Origin: Acidobacteriota bacterium
GTDB taxonomy: Bacteria > Acidobacteriota > Terriglobia > Terriglobales > SCQP01
NCBI GenBank assembly: GCA_021823305.1
Contig: JAKAOE010000038.1
Location: 1-9,583 of the forward strand
Direction: 5' to 3'
Length of the DNA: 9,583 nt
A program made the translations under genes and the position numbers. Below the pieces are notes generated by a model. It had not been told where the DNA came from. It made no database searches and was given only the letters and a program-made list of their open reading frames with translations. Numbering within the stretch: the stretch's first letter is position 1; every line of letters starts with the position of its first letter. This document shows positions 1-6,758 of the stretch, piece by piece.

Positions 1-338
1 TCGTGATCGCGATGCAGGCGGCGGCGGGCGGGGCGGGCAAGCCGCCGGGGCCGCGGGCGCTGGTGGTGCCGATCACGGCGGCGGAGCTGCCGGCGGCGCT
101 GGCGCTGGCGGAGCGGCTGCGGCGGCTGGGGGCGCGGCTGGAAGTGGCGCCGCCGGACCGCAAGATCGGGCGCTCGCTGGAGCTGGCGGCCAAGCTGGGC
201 GCGGCGGCGGCGCTGCTGCTGGGCGCCGACGAGGTGAAGGAGCGGCGGGTGGCCTGGAAGGAATTGGTGAGCGGCGAGCAGGTGAAGCTGGCGGAGGCCG
301 AGGTGGCGGCGCGGCTGGGCGCGGGAGGGAAGGCATGA
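1..338 (+). CDS. hisS: Histidyl-tRNA synthetase, C-terminal anticodon-binding domain (partial, 5' end outside window)
   Basis: The reading frame is open from the window edge (first full codon at 3) to the stop at 336-338, so only about the last 111 residues are present. They fit the class IIa anticodon-binding (HGTP) domain at the C-terminus of HisRS: a strand (ALVVPIT), a helix rich in Ala/Leu carrying 'ALALAERLRRLGARLEV', the basic 'DRKIGRSLELAAKLGA' segment that matches the R/K-rich 'GRKLGKQLKYADKLGA' type motif of HisRS, then 'ALLLGADEVKERRVAWKELVSGEQ', typical of the last strands and turn. HisRS charges tRNA-His in the cytoplasm; this domain reads the anticodon. The catalytic core lies upstream of the window. 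The HGTP fold is also present in ProRS, ThrRS and HisZ, but the D/E-rich 'LGADE...V.WK.L.SGEQ' ending is most like HisRS. The stop overlaps the next start (ATGA, 335-338), implying translational coupling. Confidence 0.8.
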   Translation, partial: VIAMQAAAGGAGKPPGPRALVVPITAAELPAALALAERLRRLGARLEVAPPDRKIGRSLELAAKLGAAAALLLGADEVKERRVAWKELVSGEQVKLAEAEVAARLGAGGKA

Positions 339-877
339 CGGCGGCGCCGGCGACCGATCCGATCGCGCAACTGCGGAGCGAGCGGCGCAGCTACATTCTG
401 GGCACGCTGCTGGTGTGGGGCGTGGTGGTGGCGGCGACGCTGATCCTGCTGATCAGCATGGAACCGTCGGTGTTCGCCGGCGCGCCGGCACAGACGGTGA
501 GCGAGGCGATGGCGCGGATGAAGCCGCTGACCGGGGAGCAGCAGTTCCTGCTGCAGATGGTGAACCTGGTGGGCGGGATCGCGCTGTTTTTCCTCAACCT
601 GCGCTTCAGCTTATTGATCCTGCGGCCGCGCTGGGCCTACATTTCCAAGGACCAGAAGGTGCGGTTCTCGAACGGACGCTGGGGCTGGTGGGCGATCCTC
701 TCGCTGAATTCGCTGTTCTACCTGTCGCTATTCCTGGTGCCGCAACTGGTGATGACGGGGGTGCTGGCGCATTGGGGCAGGAACGAGATCCGGTTCCGGC
801 AGGAGCTGATGCGGCGGCGGCCGCCGGATGGTGAACCGCGGCCGCCGGATTACGGAGCGCCGGGGGGCGAGGCATGA
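335..877 (+). CDS. Small membrane protein of unknown function, three predicted transmembrane helices
   Basis: I do not recognise a named family. The 180-residue product has three hydrophobic stretches long enough to span a membrane: about residues 20-42, 71-96 and 118-145. Between the second and third is a polar loop (residues 97-117) rich in Arg, Lys and Trp, and the C-terminus is a charged, Arg/Pro-rich tail from about 148. No signal-peptide cleavage site, metal motif or enzyme motif is visible. The start at 335 overlaps the hisS stop as ATGA and is preceded by a strong purine-rich ribosome site (GGGAGGGAAGG, about 322-333). The gene ends by overlapping aspS in the same way (ATGA, 874-877). 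Such tight packing between two aminoacyl-tRNA synthetases suggests co-transcription, but gives no clear functional link. The product is probably an inner-membrane protein; its topology and role are unknown. Confidence 0.8.
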   Translation: MTAAPATDPIAQLRSERRSYILGTLLVWGVVVAATLILLISMEPSVFAGAPAQTVSEAMARMKPLTGEQQFLLQMVNLVGGIALFFLNLRFSLLILRPRWAYISKDQKVRFSNGRWGWWAILSLNSLFYLSLFLVPQLVMTGVLAHWGRNEIRFRQELMRRRPPDGEPRPPDYGAPGGEA

Positions 878-2703
878 GCGCGGCGGAGCTGCAGCGGCGG
901 ACGGGGTACTGCGGCGCGTTGCGCGCCGGTGACGTGGGGCGGCGGGTGGTGCTGCAGGGGTGGGTGCACCGGCGGCGGGACCTGGGGGCGCTGCTGTTCG
1001 TGGACCTGCGCGACCGGGAAGGGGTGTGCCAGATCGTCTTCAACCAGGAGCGCGACGCCGGGCTGCACGCGCGGGCGGCGGAGCTGCGGTCGGAGTACGT
1101 GGTGGCGGTGGGGGGCGAAGTGGTGCGGCGCGACGCGGCGACGGTGAACCCGGCGCTGGCGACGGGCGAGGTCGAGGTGGTGGCGACGGCGCTCGAGGTG
1201 CTGAATACGGCGCGGACGCCGCCGTTTCCGCTGACCGAGGAGGCGGCGGACACGGTGAGCGAAGAGGCGCGGCTGAAGTACCGCTATCTCGACCTGCGCC
1301 ATCCCGGGATGCAGGCCAACCTGCGGCTGCGGCACAAGGTGGTGAACGCGATCCGCAACGCGTTCGATGCGCAGGGCTTTCTGGAAGTGGAGACGCCGTT
1401 TCTGACGCGGAGCACGCCGGAGGGGGCGCGCGACTACCTGGTGCCGAGCCGGGTGTATTTGGGAAGCTTTTACGCGCTGCCGCAATCGCCGCAATTGTTC
1501 AAGCAGTTGTTGATGATCGGCGGGGCGGACCGGTACTTCCAGATCGTGCGCTGTTTCCGGGACGAGGACCTGCGCGCGGACCGGCAGCCGGAGTTCACGC
1601 AGATCGACGTGGAGATGAGCTTTCCCGACCAGGACACGCTGTTCGGGATCATCGAGGGGGTGCTGCGCGATGCCTGCGCGGCGGCGGGGCGGGAGATCGC
1701 GCTGCCGTTTCCGCGCATGAGCTGGGACGAGGCGATGGCGAAGTACGGCAGCGACAAGCCGGATTTGCGGCTGCCGCCGATGACGGAGGTGGGCGGGCTG
1801 CTGCCGGCGGCGGCGCGGGAGCAGTTGAAGCTGGCGGAGGGGATGCCGCTGCTGCTGATCCGGATCCCGAACGTGGGCGAGCTGTCGCGGCGGGAGCGGG
1901 ACGAGCTGCGCCCGCTGGCGGAGGGGCGGCCGGTGCGGTTGTTCGAGGACTTCGCGCGCGTCGCCAGGAATTTCCCCGGGCCGGCGGCGGCGATGCGGCA
2001 GGCGTCGGGAGCGGAGGAGGGCGACCTGCTGGCGTTGGTGGGCGCGGCTGCGGGGATAGGCGCGGTGGCGGAGACCGGCGCGGGCGAGGCGGCGGCGTCG
2101 CCGGCGGAGGCGCGGGCGGCGGTGCGCGCGGTGCAGACGCACGCGGGGGCGCTGCGGCTGGCGCTGGGGCAGCGCTTCGCGGAGCGGCACGGGCGGTTCG
2201 GAGCGGGCGCGCTGCGGTTTTTGTGGGTGACGGAGTTTCCGATGTTCGAGTGGGACGAGACGGAAAGGCGCTGGGCGGCGTCGCACCATCCGTTCACGTC
2301 GCCGCGCGAGGAGGATGTGGCGGGGCTGGAGCGCGATCCGGGGGCGGTGAAGGCGAGGGCGTACGACGTGGTGCTGAACGGGATCGAGCTGGGCTCGGGG
2401 AGCGTGCGCATCCACCGGGCGGAAGTGCAGGCGAAGATTTTCGAACTGCTGGGGATGGGGCCGGAGGAGGCGAAGGCGCGGTTCGGGTTCTTCCTGGAGG
2501 CGCTGCAGTACGGCACGCCGCCGCACGGCGGGATCGCGCTGGGGCTGGACCGGCTGGTGATGCTGCTGGCGGGGGCGAGTTCGATCCGCGAGGTGATCGC
2601 GTTTCCGAAGACGGCGCGGGCGGTGGATTTGATGGTGGACGCGCCGACGCCGGTGGCGGCGGCGCAGCTCAAGGAACTGGGGCTGCGCGTGCCCGGGATG
2701 TGA
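874..2703 (+). CDS. aspS: Aspartyl-tRNA synthetase, bacterial type with GAD insertion domain
   Basis: The 609-residue product has the length and order of bacterial AspRS, a cytoplasmic class IIb synthetase that charges tRNA-Asp. Residues ~1-110 form the OB-fold anticodon-binding domain, with 'GWVHRRRDLGALLFVDLRD' at 29-47. The catalytic core follows: 'EEARLKYRYLDLR', the TPEGARDYLVPSR segment, 'YALPQSPQLFKQLLM', and motif 2 'CFRDEDLRADRQPEFTQ' starting at residue 227. A bacterial GAD-type insertion lies roughly between residues 290 and 430 and is more diverged and Ala/Gly-rich than the core. The core then resumes with 'HHPFTSPREEDV', 'AYDVVLNGIELGSGSVRIH' and motif 3 'GGIALGLDRLVML' (catalytic Arg560). 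The start at 874 overlaps the upstream stop as ATGA behind a GGGGGGCGAGG ribosome site. Residue Leu37 aligns with Leu30 of E. coli AspRS and with the His31 of non-discriminating enzymes, hinting at a tRNA-Asp-specific enzyme, although other positions are equivocal. Confidence 0.97.
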   Translation: MSAAELQRRTGYCGALRAGDVGRRVVLQGWVHRRRDLGALLFVDLRDREGVCQIVFNQERDAGLHARAAELRSEYVVAVGGEVVRRDAATVNPALATGEVEVVATALEVLNTARTPPFPLTEEAADTVSEEARLKYRYLDLRHPGMQANLRLRHKVVNAIRNAFDAQGFLEVETPFLTRSTPEGARDYLVPSRVYLGSFYALPQSPQLFKQLLMIGGADRYFQIVRCFRDEDLRADRQPEFTQIDVEMSFPDQDTLFGIIEGVLRDACAAAGREIALPFPRMSWDEAMAKYGSDKPDLRLPPMTEVGGLLPAAAREQLKLAEGMPLLLIRIPNVGELSRRERDELRPLAEGRPVRLFEDFARVARNFPGPAAAMRQASGAEEGDLLALVGAAAGIGAVAETGAGEAAASPAEARAAVRAVQTHAGALRLALGQRFAERHGRFGAGALRFLWVTEFPMFEWDETERRWAASHHPFTSPREEDVAGLERDPGAVKARAYDVVLNGIELGSGSVRIHRAEVQAKIFELLGMGPEEAKARFGFFLEALQYGTPPHGGIALGLDRLVMLLAGASSIREVIAFPKTARAVDLMVDAPTPVAAAQLKELGLRVPGM

Positions 2704-2716
2704 GAGACTCTCGCGT

Positions 2717-4642
2717 ATGATTCGCGTGCTCCCCGACGCGGTGGCCAACAAGATCGCCGCGGGCGAGGTGGTGGAGCGGCCGGCGTCGGTGGTGAAGGAG
2801 CTGCTGGAGAACGCGCTGGACGCGGGCGCGCGCAGCGTGCGGCTGGAGATCGAGGCGGGCGGCAAGAGCCGCATCCGGGTGACCGACGACGGGTGCGGGA
2901 TGGTGCGGGACGACGCGCTGCTCTCGCTCGAGCGCCACGCCACCAGCAAGCTGCACGACGTGGAGTCGCTGAGCGCGATCGCGACGCTGGGGTTCCGGGG
3001 CGAGGCGCTGCCGGCGATGGCGGCGGTGAGCCACTTGACGCTGGAGACCGCGCCGGCGGCGGGCGAAGGCACGCGGGTGACGGTGCGGGCGGGCAAGCTG
3101 CAGAAGGTGGAGGCGGCGGGGCTGCCCAAGGGAACGGCGATCACGGTGGCCGGCCTGTTCGCCAACATTCCGGCGCGCAAGAAATTCCTCAAGAGCGAAT
3201 CCACCGAGCTGGGGCACATCGCCACGCTGGTGACGCACTATGCGCTGGCCTATCCGGAAGTGCATTTCCACCTGGAGACCCCGCACCGCGTGGTGCTGGC
3301 GGCGCCGCCGGTGGGCAGCCACGCGGAACGGCTGCGGCAGGTGCTGGGCGAGGAGCTGGCGGCGGAGTGCGTGGAGTTGCGGGCGACGGCGGAGTGGGCG
3401 CCGGAGGCGGACGAGGGCGCGGTGGCGGAGGGCGGCGGAGCGGGGCTGGGGATTTTCGGGTTCGCGTCGCGGCCGGAGGTGCACAAGCTGAACCGCAACT
3501 CGATCTTCATCTTCGTCAACCGGCGGCTGGTGCGCGACCGGCTGCTGCAGCACGCGCTGTCGGCGGCGTACTACAACCTGCTGCCCAACGGGATGTTTCC
3601 GGCGGCGCTGCTGTTTCTCGACCTGCCTTACGCCGAAGTCGACGTGAACGTGCATCCGGCGAAGACGGAGGTGCGGTTCCGGCGGCAGGCGTTCGTGCAC
3701 GACGCGGTGCGGGACACGGTGCGGGAGGCGATCGCGGCGGCGCGGCCGGTGCCGTCGTTTATAAGGGAGCAGAAGGCGCGGCCGAACGCGGGGGCGTTTT
3801 TCGGATCGGGCTGGCGGCCGGGGGTGCAGCCGCCGTCGCCGGGGGCCGATCCGGAGCTGGGTATTTCGACGGCCGATCTGCCCGGCGGGTTCGCGCTCAC
3901 GCCGGCGGCGCCGCCGCCGGTGGCGCAGCGGCTGCCGCTGGAGGCGCGCGAGGCGTGGCCGCCGCGAGCGCGGCCGCGGCCGGCGGCGTGGGTGCCGGAG
4001 ACGGGGGTGGGGTGCGGTCTGCGGGAGGCGTCGCCCGCGGGAGCGATGCAGGCGGAGGCGCTCGAGGCGTTGCGGCCGCTGGGGCAGATCGCCGACAGCT
4101 TCATCGTCGCGGCCGCGCCGGGCGGGCTGTGGCTGGTGGACCAGCACGTGGCGCATGAGCGCGTGCTGTTCGAGCAGTTGCGGCGCGAGCGGCTGGAGCG
4201 CGCGGTGGAGAGCCAGCGGCTGCTGATGCCGCTGATCGTGACGCTCGATCCGGGACGGGCGCTGGCGTTCGCCGAGCTGGCGGAAGAGCTGGCGGCGGCT
4301 GGGTTCGAGGCGGCGCCGTTCGGGCGGGCGACGATCGCGATTCACGCCGCGCCGGCGGCGATCGCGGCGGAGCAGGTGGAACGGCTGCTGCAGGAGATCC
4401 TGCAAGCGCCTGTGGCGGAGGAACGCGGCACTACGATGGAGGCGGCGCGGACGCGGATCGCGGCGACGATCGCCTGCCATGCGGCGATCAAGGTGCACAT
4501 GCGGTTGGACATGGCCAAGATGGAGTGGCTGCTGGGGGCGCTGGCGCGGACGGAATATCCGATGGCCTGCCCTCATGGACGTCCGGTCCTATTACGATAT
4601 TCTTTGGAAGAGATTCAACGGGCGTTCAAGCGAATCTCCTGA
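2717..4642 (+). CDS. mutL: DNA mismatch repair protein MutL with endonuclease motifs
   Basis: The 641-residue product is a full-length MutL, the ATP-dependent coordinator that links MutS mismatch recognition to strand incision. The N-terminal GHKL ATPase shows 'NKIAAGEVVERPASVVKELL' with the ENALDAGA helix, 'DDGCGM', 'HATSKL' and 'TLGFRGEALPAM'. The transducer domain follows with 'KKFLKSESTE' and 'VNVHPAKTEVRF'. A Pro/Ala/Gly-rich linker runs from about residue 350 to 440. The C-terminal dimerisation domain carries the endonuclease signatures: DQHVAHERVLFE at residues 475-486 (family form DQHA-x2-E-x4-E, here Val at position four), ACH at 586-588 and CPHGRP at 618-623. These metal-binding motifs are typical of MutL from organisms without MutH, so this MutL probably nicks DNA itself. 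The ATG at 2717 lies 13 bases after the aspS stop. The last ~24 codons are noticeably richer in A/T third positions than the rest. Confidence 0.97.
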   Translation: MIRVLPDAVANKIAAGEVVERPASVVKELLENALDAGARSVRLEIEAGGKSRIRVTDDGCGMVRDDALLSLERHATSKLHDVESLSAIATLGFRGEALPAMAAVSHLTLETAPAAGEGTRVTVRAGKLQKVEAAGLPKGTAITVAGLFANIPARKKFLKSESTELGHIATLVTHYALAYPEVHFHLETPHRVVLAAPPVGSHAERLRQVLGEELAAECVELRATAEWAPEADEGAVAEGGGAGLGIFGFASRPEVHKLNRNSIFIFVNRRLVRDRLLQHALSAAYYNLLPNGMFPAALLFLDLPYAEVDVNVHPAKTEVRFRRQAFVHDAVRDTVREAIAAARPVPSFIREQKARPNAGAFFGSGWRPGVQPPSPGADPELGISTADLPGGFALTPAAPPPVAQRLPLEAREAWPPRARPRPAAWVPETGVGCGLREASPAGAMQAEALEALRPLGQIADSFIVAAAPGGLWLVDQHVAHERVLFEQLRRERLERAVESQRLLMPLIVTLDPGRALAFAELAEELAAAGFEAAPFGRATIAIHAAPAAIAAEQVERLLQEILQAPVAEERGTTMEAARTRIAATIACHAAIKVHMRLDMAKMEWLLGALARTEYPMACPHGRPVLLRYSLEEIQRAFKRIS

Positions 4643-4649
4643 CCAACCC

Positions 4650-5405
4650 ATGACCTCCGAAGACCTGCTCACCGCCCGGGCCGCGAAGCAGACCGCCGCG
4701 CGCCCGGCCAACCTGACGTCCGACAGCGTGGCCGAGTGGGTGGGCGAGCTGGGGTTCGCCACGGCGGCGGAGTTGGGCGACGGCGCGATCGAAGCGCTGG
4801 AGGGGGCGCTGGCGGAGCGGCGGGTGATCGAGCTGTGGCTGTGGCCGGGGGTGCTGCGCTACTGCCCGGACGAGCTGCTGGGGTACGTGTACGTGTGCGT
4901 GGGGGACCGCATTCCGCGCGAGGATTACAAGCGCCAGGTGCGGGAGAAGCAGTTGAGCTGGCTGGCGGCGGAGGTGTACGAGCAACTGCTGGCGGCGGGC
5001 GCGGCGCGCACGCCGAGCGAGCTGCGGGAGAAGCTGGGGGTGGAGCGGACCTCGCCGATGAGCATCGAACGGGCGCTGGGCGAGCTGGCGAAGACGCTGA
5101 AGGTGGTGCGGCTGGGACGGCGCGGGGGGGAGCCGCGGTGGCAGGCGCTGGTGACGGCGTTCCCGCACCTGGCGCGGGTGGTGGACACGGTGTCGCTGGT
5201 GGAGGCGGCGGCGGCGCTGATCAGCCGCTATCTGGACGCGATGGTGTGCGAGAGCGAGGAGTCGCTGGCGGCGTTCTTCGCGCCGCTGTTCGCGCGCAGC
5301 CGGGTGCGCGCCGCGCTGAACGGGCTGGAGGCGGCGCACGAGGCGGAGACGGCGTCGCTGGACGGCCGGCAGGCGTGGCGGCTGCGGGAGGCGGCGAGCG
5401 ACTGA
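4650..5405 (+). CDS. Winged-helix protein, possibly AlkZ/YcaQ-related (DNA glycosylase group)
   Basis: The 251-residue product has no certain assignment. Visible parts are an N-terminal helical region with 'RAAKQTAARPANLTSDSVAEWVGELGFATAAE', whose 'WVGELGF' resembles the segment of AlkZ-related proteins near a predicted active pocket. A Trp-containing 'VIELWLWPGVL' follows at 59-69. A winged helix spans about 101-156: 'LSWLAAEVYEQLLAAG', 'TPSELREKLGV', 'SIERALGELAKTLKVVRLG'. A C-terminal helical part contains 'AAALISRYLDAM' and 'VRAALNGLEAA'. This order recalls the winged-helix repeats of the HTH_42/AlkZ-YcaQ fold that acts on damaged DNA, and the position directly after mutL would suit a repair role. 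The resemblance is from memory of the family and is not decisive. The start at 4650 is chosen because it lies 7 bases after the mutL stop. An in-frame ATG at 4575 would add 25 residues overlapping mutL. No good ribosome site is visible, so coupling to mutL translation is likely. Confidence 0.55.
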   Translation: MTSEDLLTARAAKQTAARPANLTSDSVAEWVGELGFATAAELGDGAIEALEGALAERRVIELWLWPGVLRYCPDELLGYVYVCVGDRIPREDYKRQVREKQLSWLAAEVYEQLLAAGAARTPSELREKLGVERTSPMSIERALGELAKTLKVVRLGRRGGEPRWQALVTAFPHLARVVDTVSLVEAAAALISRYLDAMVCESEESLAAFFAPLFARSRVRAALNGLEAAHEAETASLDGRQAWRLREAASD

Positions 5406-5409
5406 GCGG

Positions 5410-6186
5410 TCAGTTCGGCGTCGGCTGATGCGCGGAAGTGATGGTGTAGAACGCAATCGGCTCGGTTGCCGGCTGGAGTTTGAGGCCAAGCCGCCCCAGG
5501 GCGTGTGGAAGGTCCCCGAAGTCGAGGCGGAAGCCGGTGCGGCCGCCGCGCGATACGCGGCTCGACGCCATACGCAGCAGTATGTTGTAGCGTCCGGTCA
5601 GGCCGGTCCGGTCGAGCACCAAACGGCGCAGCGAGCGCTGAGCGCCAGGCCGGTTGAGAAACGCGACGAGTTGCGTGATCGTCGTCGCCGGGCGGAACAG
5701 GATTTCACCTGGGCGCGCTTCGCGCCGCAGTGGAGGAGGGCTTTCATCCGCGCCGAGCTCGGTAAGTTTCGGGCCTCCCTTGGCGACGACGAGGTCAAGC
5801 ACCTGCGTGTTCCTGGTTTCGTGAGAGAGCCGGAGGCCGAACCTGGCGGCGAGGGCGGCGCGAAGCATGCGCAGAATCTCGGGGTTCGTGGCCGGCGATT
5901 CGGTGGCCGCGTCGAGGTCGAAGAGATCTCGTCTCGACCACTTCGGCCCGCCGCCAATCTGATAGCTCTTGATTCCGTAGGCGAAGCGGATGAGTCCGGC
6001 CAGCGTGAGGTTTTCGGCGTGCAGACCAGCCGGATCGAGGGTAAAGCTCCTATAGAGTTCGAAGCCAGAGCGGACGGGGCGGATGGAGACGGCGGCAAAG
6101 CCCGCTGTCTTTTGCGCCCGTGGCAGCGGCAGTTGAGCGGGGGCGGACGCGATCAGCAAGGCCACGGCGACGGCGAGTGGCTTCAT
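5410..6186 (-). CDS. TIGR03435 family exported protein (Acidobacteria paralogous family)
   Basis: The 258-residue product matches the layout of the TIGR03435 family, which is greatly expanded in Acidobacteria such as Solibacter and has no proven function. An N-terminal hydrophobic signal segment (MKPLAVAVALLIASAPAQ) is followed by the family's typical sequence 'FAAVSIRPV'. Then come 'FTLDPAGLHAENLTLAGLI' with 'FAYGIKSYQIGGGPKW' and 'DLFDLDA', 'LRMLRAALAARFGLRLSHET' with 'VLDLVVAKGGPKL', a later 'LVLDRTGLTGRYNILL', and the closing 'LGRLGLKLQPATEPI...HQPTPN', the counterpart of the usual family ending near PTEN. The protein is probably exported to the periplasm. The frame is open to 6243, but the start at 6186 is preferred because a signal peptide begins there and an AAGG ribosome site lies 9 bases upstream. 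The gene converges on the plus-strand gene ending at 5405, with only 4 bases between the two stops. Confidence 0.88.
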   Translation of the reverse strand: MKPLAVAVALLIASAPAQLPLPRAQKTAGFAAVSIRPVRSGFELYRSFTLDPAGLHAENLTLAGLIRFAYGIKSYQIGGGPKWSRRDLFDLDAATESPATNPEILRMLRAALAARFGLRLSHETRNTQVLDLVVAKGGPKLTELGADESPPPLRREARPGEILFRPATTITQLVAFLNRPGAQRSLRRLVLDRTGLTGRYNILLRMASSRVSRGGRTGFRLDFGDLPHALGRLGLKLQPATEPIAFYTITSAHQPTPN

Positions 6187-6200
6187 ACTGCTACCTTGAG

Positions 6201-6626
6201 ATGGAGTATATGACAGCGGAGAACGGCGAGGGTGCGGCGGCACGATCCATGTTTGCCCGGGACCTGGCGTCCAAGGCGCTGGGGATGGAATTGGTGGAGG
6301 CGCTGACGGGGTACGCGCGGGTCGCCATGCGGGTGCGGGAGGACATGATCCAGGGGCACGCGACCTGCCACGGCGGGTTTGTCTTCGCGCTGGCGGATTC
6401 GGCGTTTGCGTTCGCCTGCAACAGCCACGGGTTCGCGGCCGTGGCGGCGGGGTGCTCGATCGAGTATCTGGCGCCGGTGGAGCTGGGCGAGGAATTGACG
6501 GCGGAGGCGCGGGCGGTGGCAGTGGGCGGCGGCGGCGGGGTGTACGACGTGGCGGTGCGCAACCGGGCCGGGCGGACGGTGGCGCTGTTCCGCGGGCGCT
6601 CGCGGCGGGTGAAGACGTTGGCTTAG
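6201..6626 (+). CDS. paaI: PaaI-type hotdog-fold acyl-CoA thioesterase
   Basis: The 141-residue product matches the PaaI (hydroxyphenylacetyl-CoA thioesterase) group. It has 'FARDLASKALGMELVEALTG', then the hotdog helix motif 'GHATCHGGFVFALADSAFAF' at 52-70 with 'ACNSHG', in which Asp66 corresponds to the catalytic Asp of E. coli PaaI. It continues with 'AVAAGCSIEYLAPVELGEELTAEA' and ends 'GVYDVAVRNRAGRTVALFRGRSRRV'. Residue 51 is Gln where E. coli PaaI has Asn in 'NGH'. The enzyme hydrolyses aryl-CoA thioesters and in phenylacetate degradation relieves dead-end CoA intermediates. No other paa genes are in view, so a broader CoA-recycling role is equally possible. The start is uncertain: ATG 6201, 6210 and 6249 are all in frame. 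ATG 6201 gives the fullest N-terminus; 6210 has a GGAG only 3 bases upstream. The 5' end lies about 14 bases from the start of the divergent TIGR03435 gene. Confidence 0.88.
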   Translation: MEYMTAENGEGAAARSMFARDLASKALGMELVEALTGYARVAMRVREDMIQGHATCHGGFVFALADSAFAFACNSHGFAAVAAGCSIEYLAPVELGEELTAEARAVAVGGGGGVYDVAVRNRAGRTVALFRGRSRRVKTLA

Positions 6627-6646
6627 CGTGGCGGCGGGCACCTGGA

Positions 6647-6711
6647 GGATGTTGCGGGCGCCCGGTCAGCGATAGCTGAAAGGTGAGGGATGTTGCACCG
6701 GGCCCTGGTCA
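6647..6711. repeat. Imperfect direct repeat, about 41-bp period
   Basis: Two related stretches lie between the thioesterase stop and the cassette promoter: 6647-6668 and 6688-6711. Both begin GGATGTTGC and end GGTCA, and each carries its own small palindrome (GGGCGCCC at 6656-6663 and GGGCCC at 6700-6705). Nothing shows what they do. They could be protein-binding sites upstream of the cassette promoter or a decayed tandem duplication. No T-run follows, so they do not look like a rho-independent terminator for the thioesterase gene. Confidence 0.5.
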
Positions 6712-6722
6712 TGCCGGGCATC

Positions 6723-6751
6723 TTGTGAAAAGGAAATATTTCCTATAAAAT
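6723..6751 (+). promoter_or_regulatory. Predicted sigma-70-type promoter of the AbiEi/AbiEii-like cassette
   Basis: A TTGTGA hexamer (6723-6728) resembles the -35 box, and TAAAAT (6746-6751) matches the -10 consensus at five of six positions. They are 17 bases apart, the optimal spacing. The stretch is strikingly A/T-rich within GC-rich DNA. The expected transcription start, 6-8 bases after the -10 box, falls at about 6757-6759, essentially at the GTG start codon at 6759, which has no ribosome site upstream. The cassette mRNA may therefore be leaderless. A perfect palindrome fills the spacer between the two boxes, which suits a repressed promoter. Confidence 0.6.
6731..6744. promoter_or_regulatory. 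Perfect 14-bp palindrome, candidate operator
   Basis: AGGAAATATTTCCT reads identically on both strands and sits between the predicted -35 and -10 boxes of the cassette promoter. A dimeric regulator bound here would block RNA polymerase. The downstream protein has a winged helix, and AbiEi-type antitoxins are known to repress their own promoters, so autoregulation is the natural guess. In addition GTGAAAAGG occurs at 6725 and again at 6759, 34 bases apart, flanking the palindrome and possibly forming a second set of contacts. Confidence 0.55.
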
Positions 6752-6758
6752 AGATTTC

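Noticed and set aside
960..2720. Long plus-strand frame inside aspS
   Set aside because: It is Gly/Ala/Arg-rich without motifs and is out of frame with the convincing aspS product.
850..3225. Minus-strand open frame of 791 codons opposite aspS and mutL
   Set aside because: It is Arg/Pro/His-rich with no domain and is a shadow produced by high GC on the opposite strand of two well-supported genes.
2669..4576. Minus-strand open frame of 635 codons opposite mutL
   Set aside because: Composition is almost entirely Arg, Pro, His and Leu; it is a GC-driven shadow of mutL.
6667..6678. CAGC-GATA-GCTG as a terminator for the thioesterase gene
   Set aside because: The stem is only four bases and no T-run follows.
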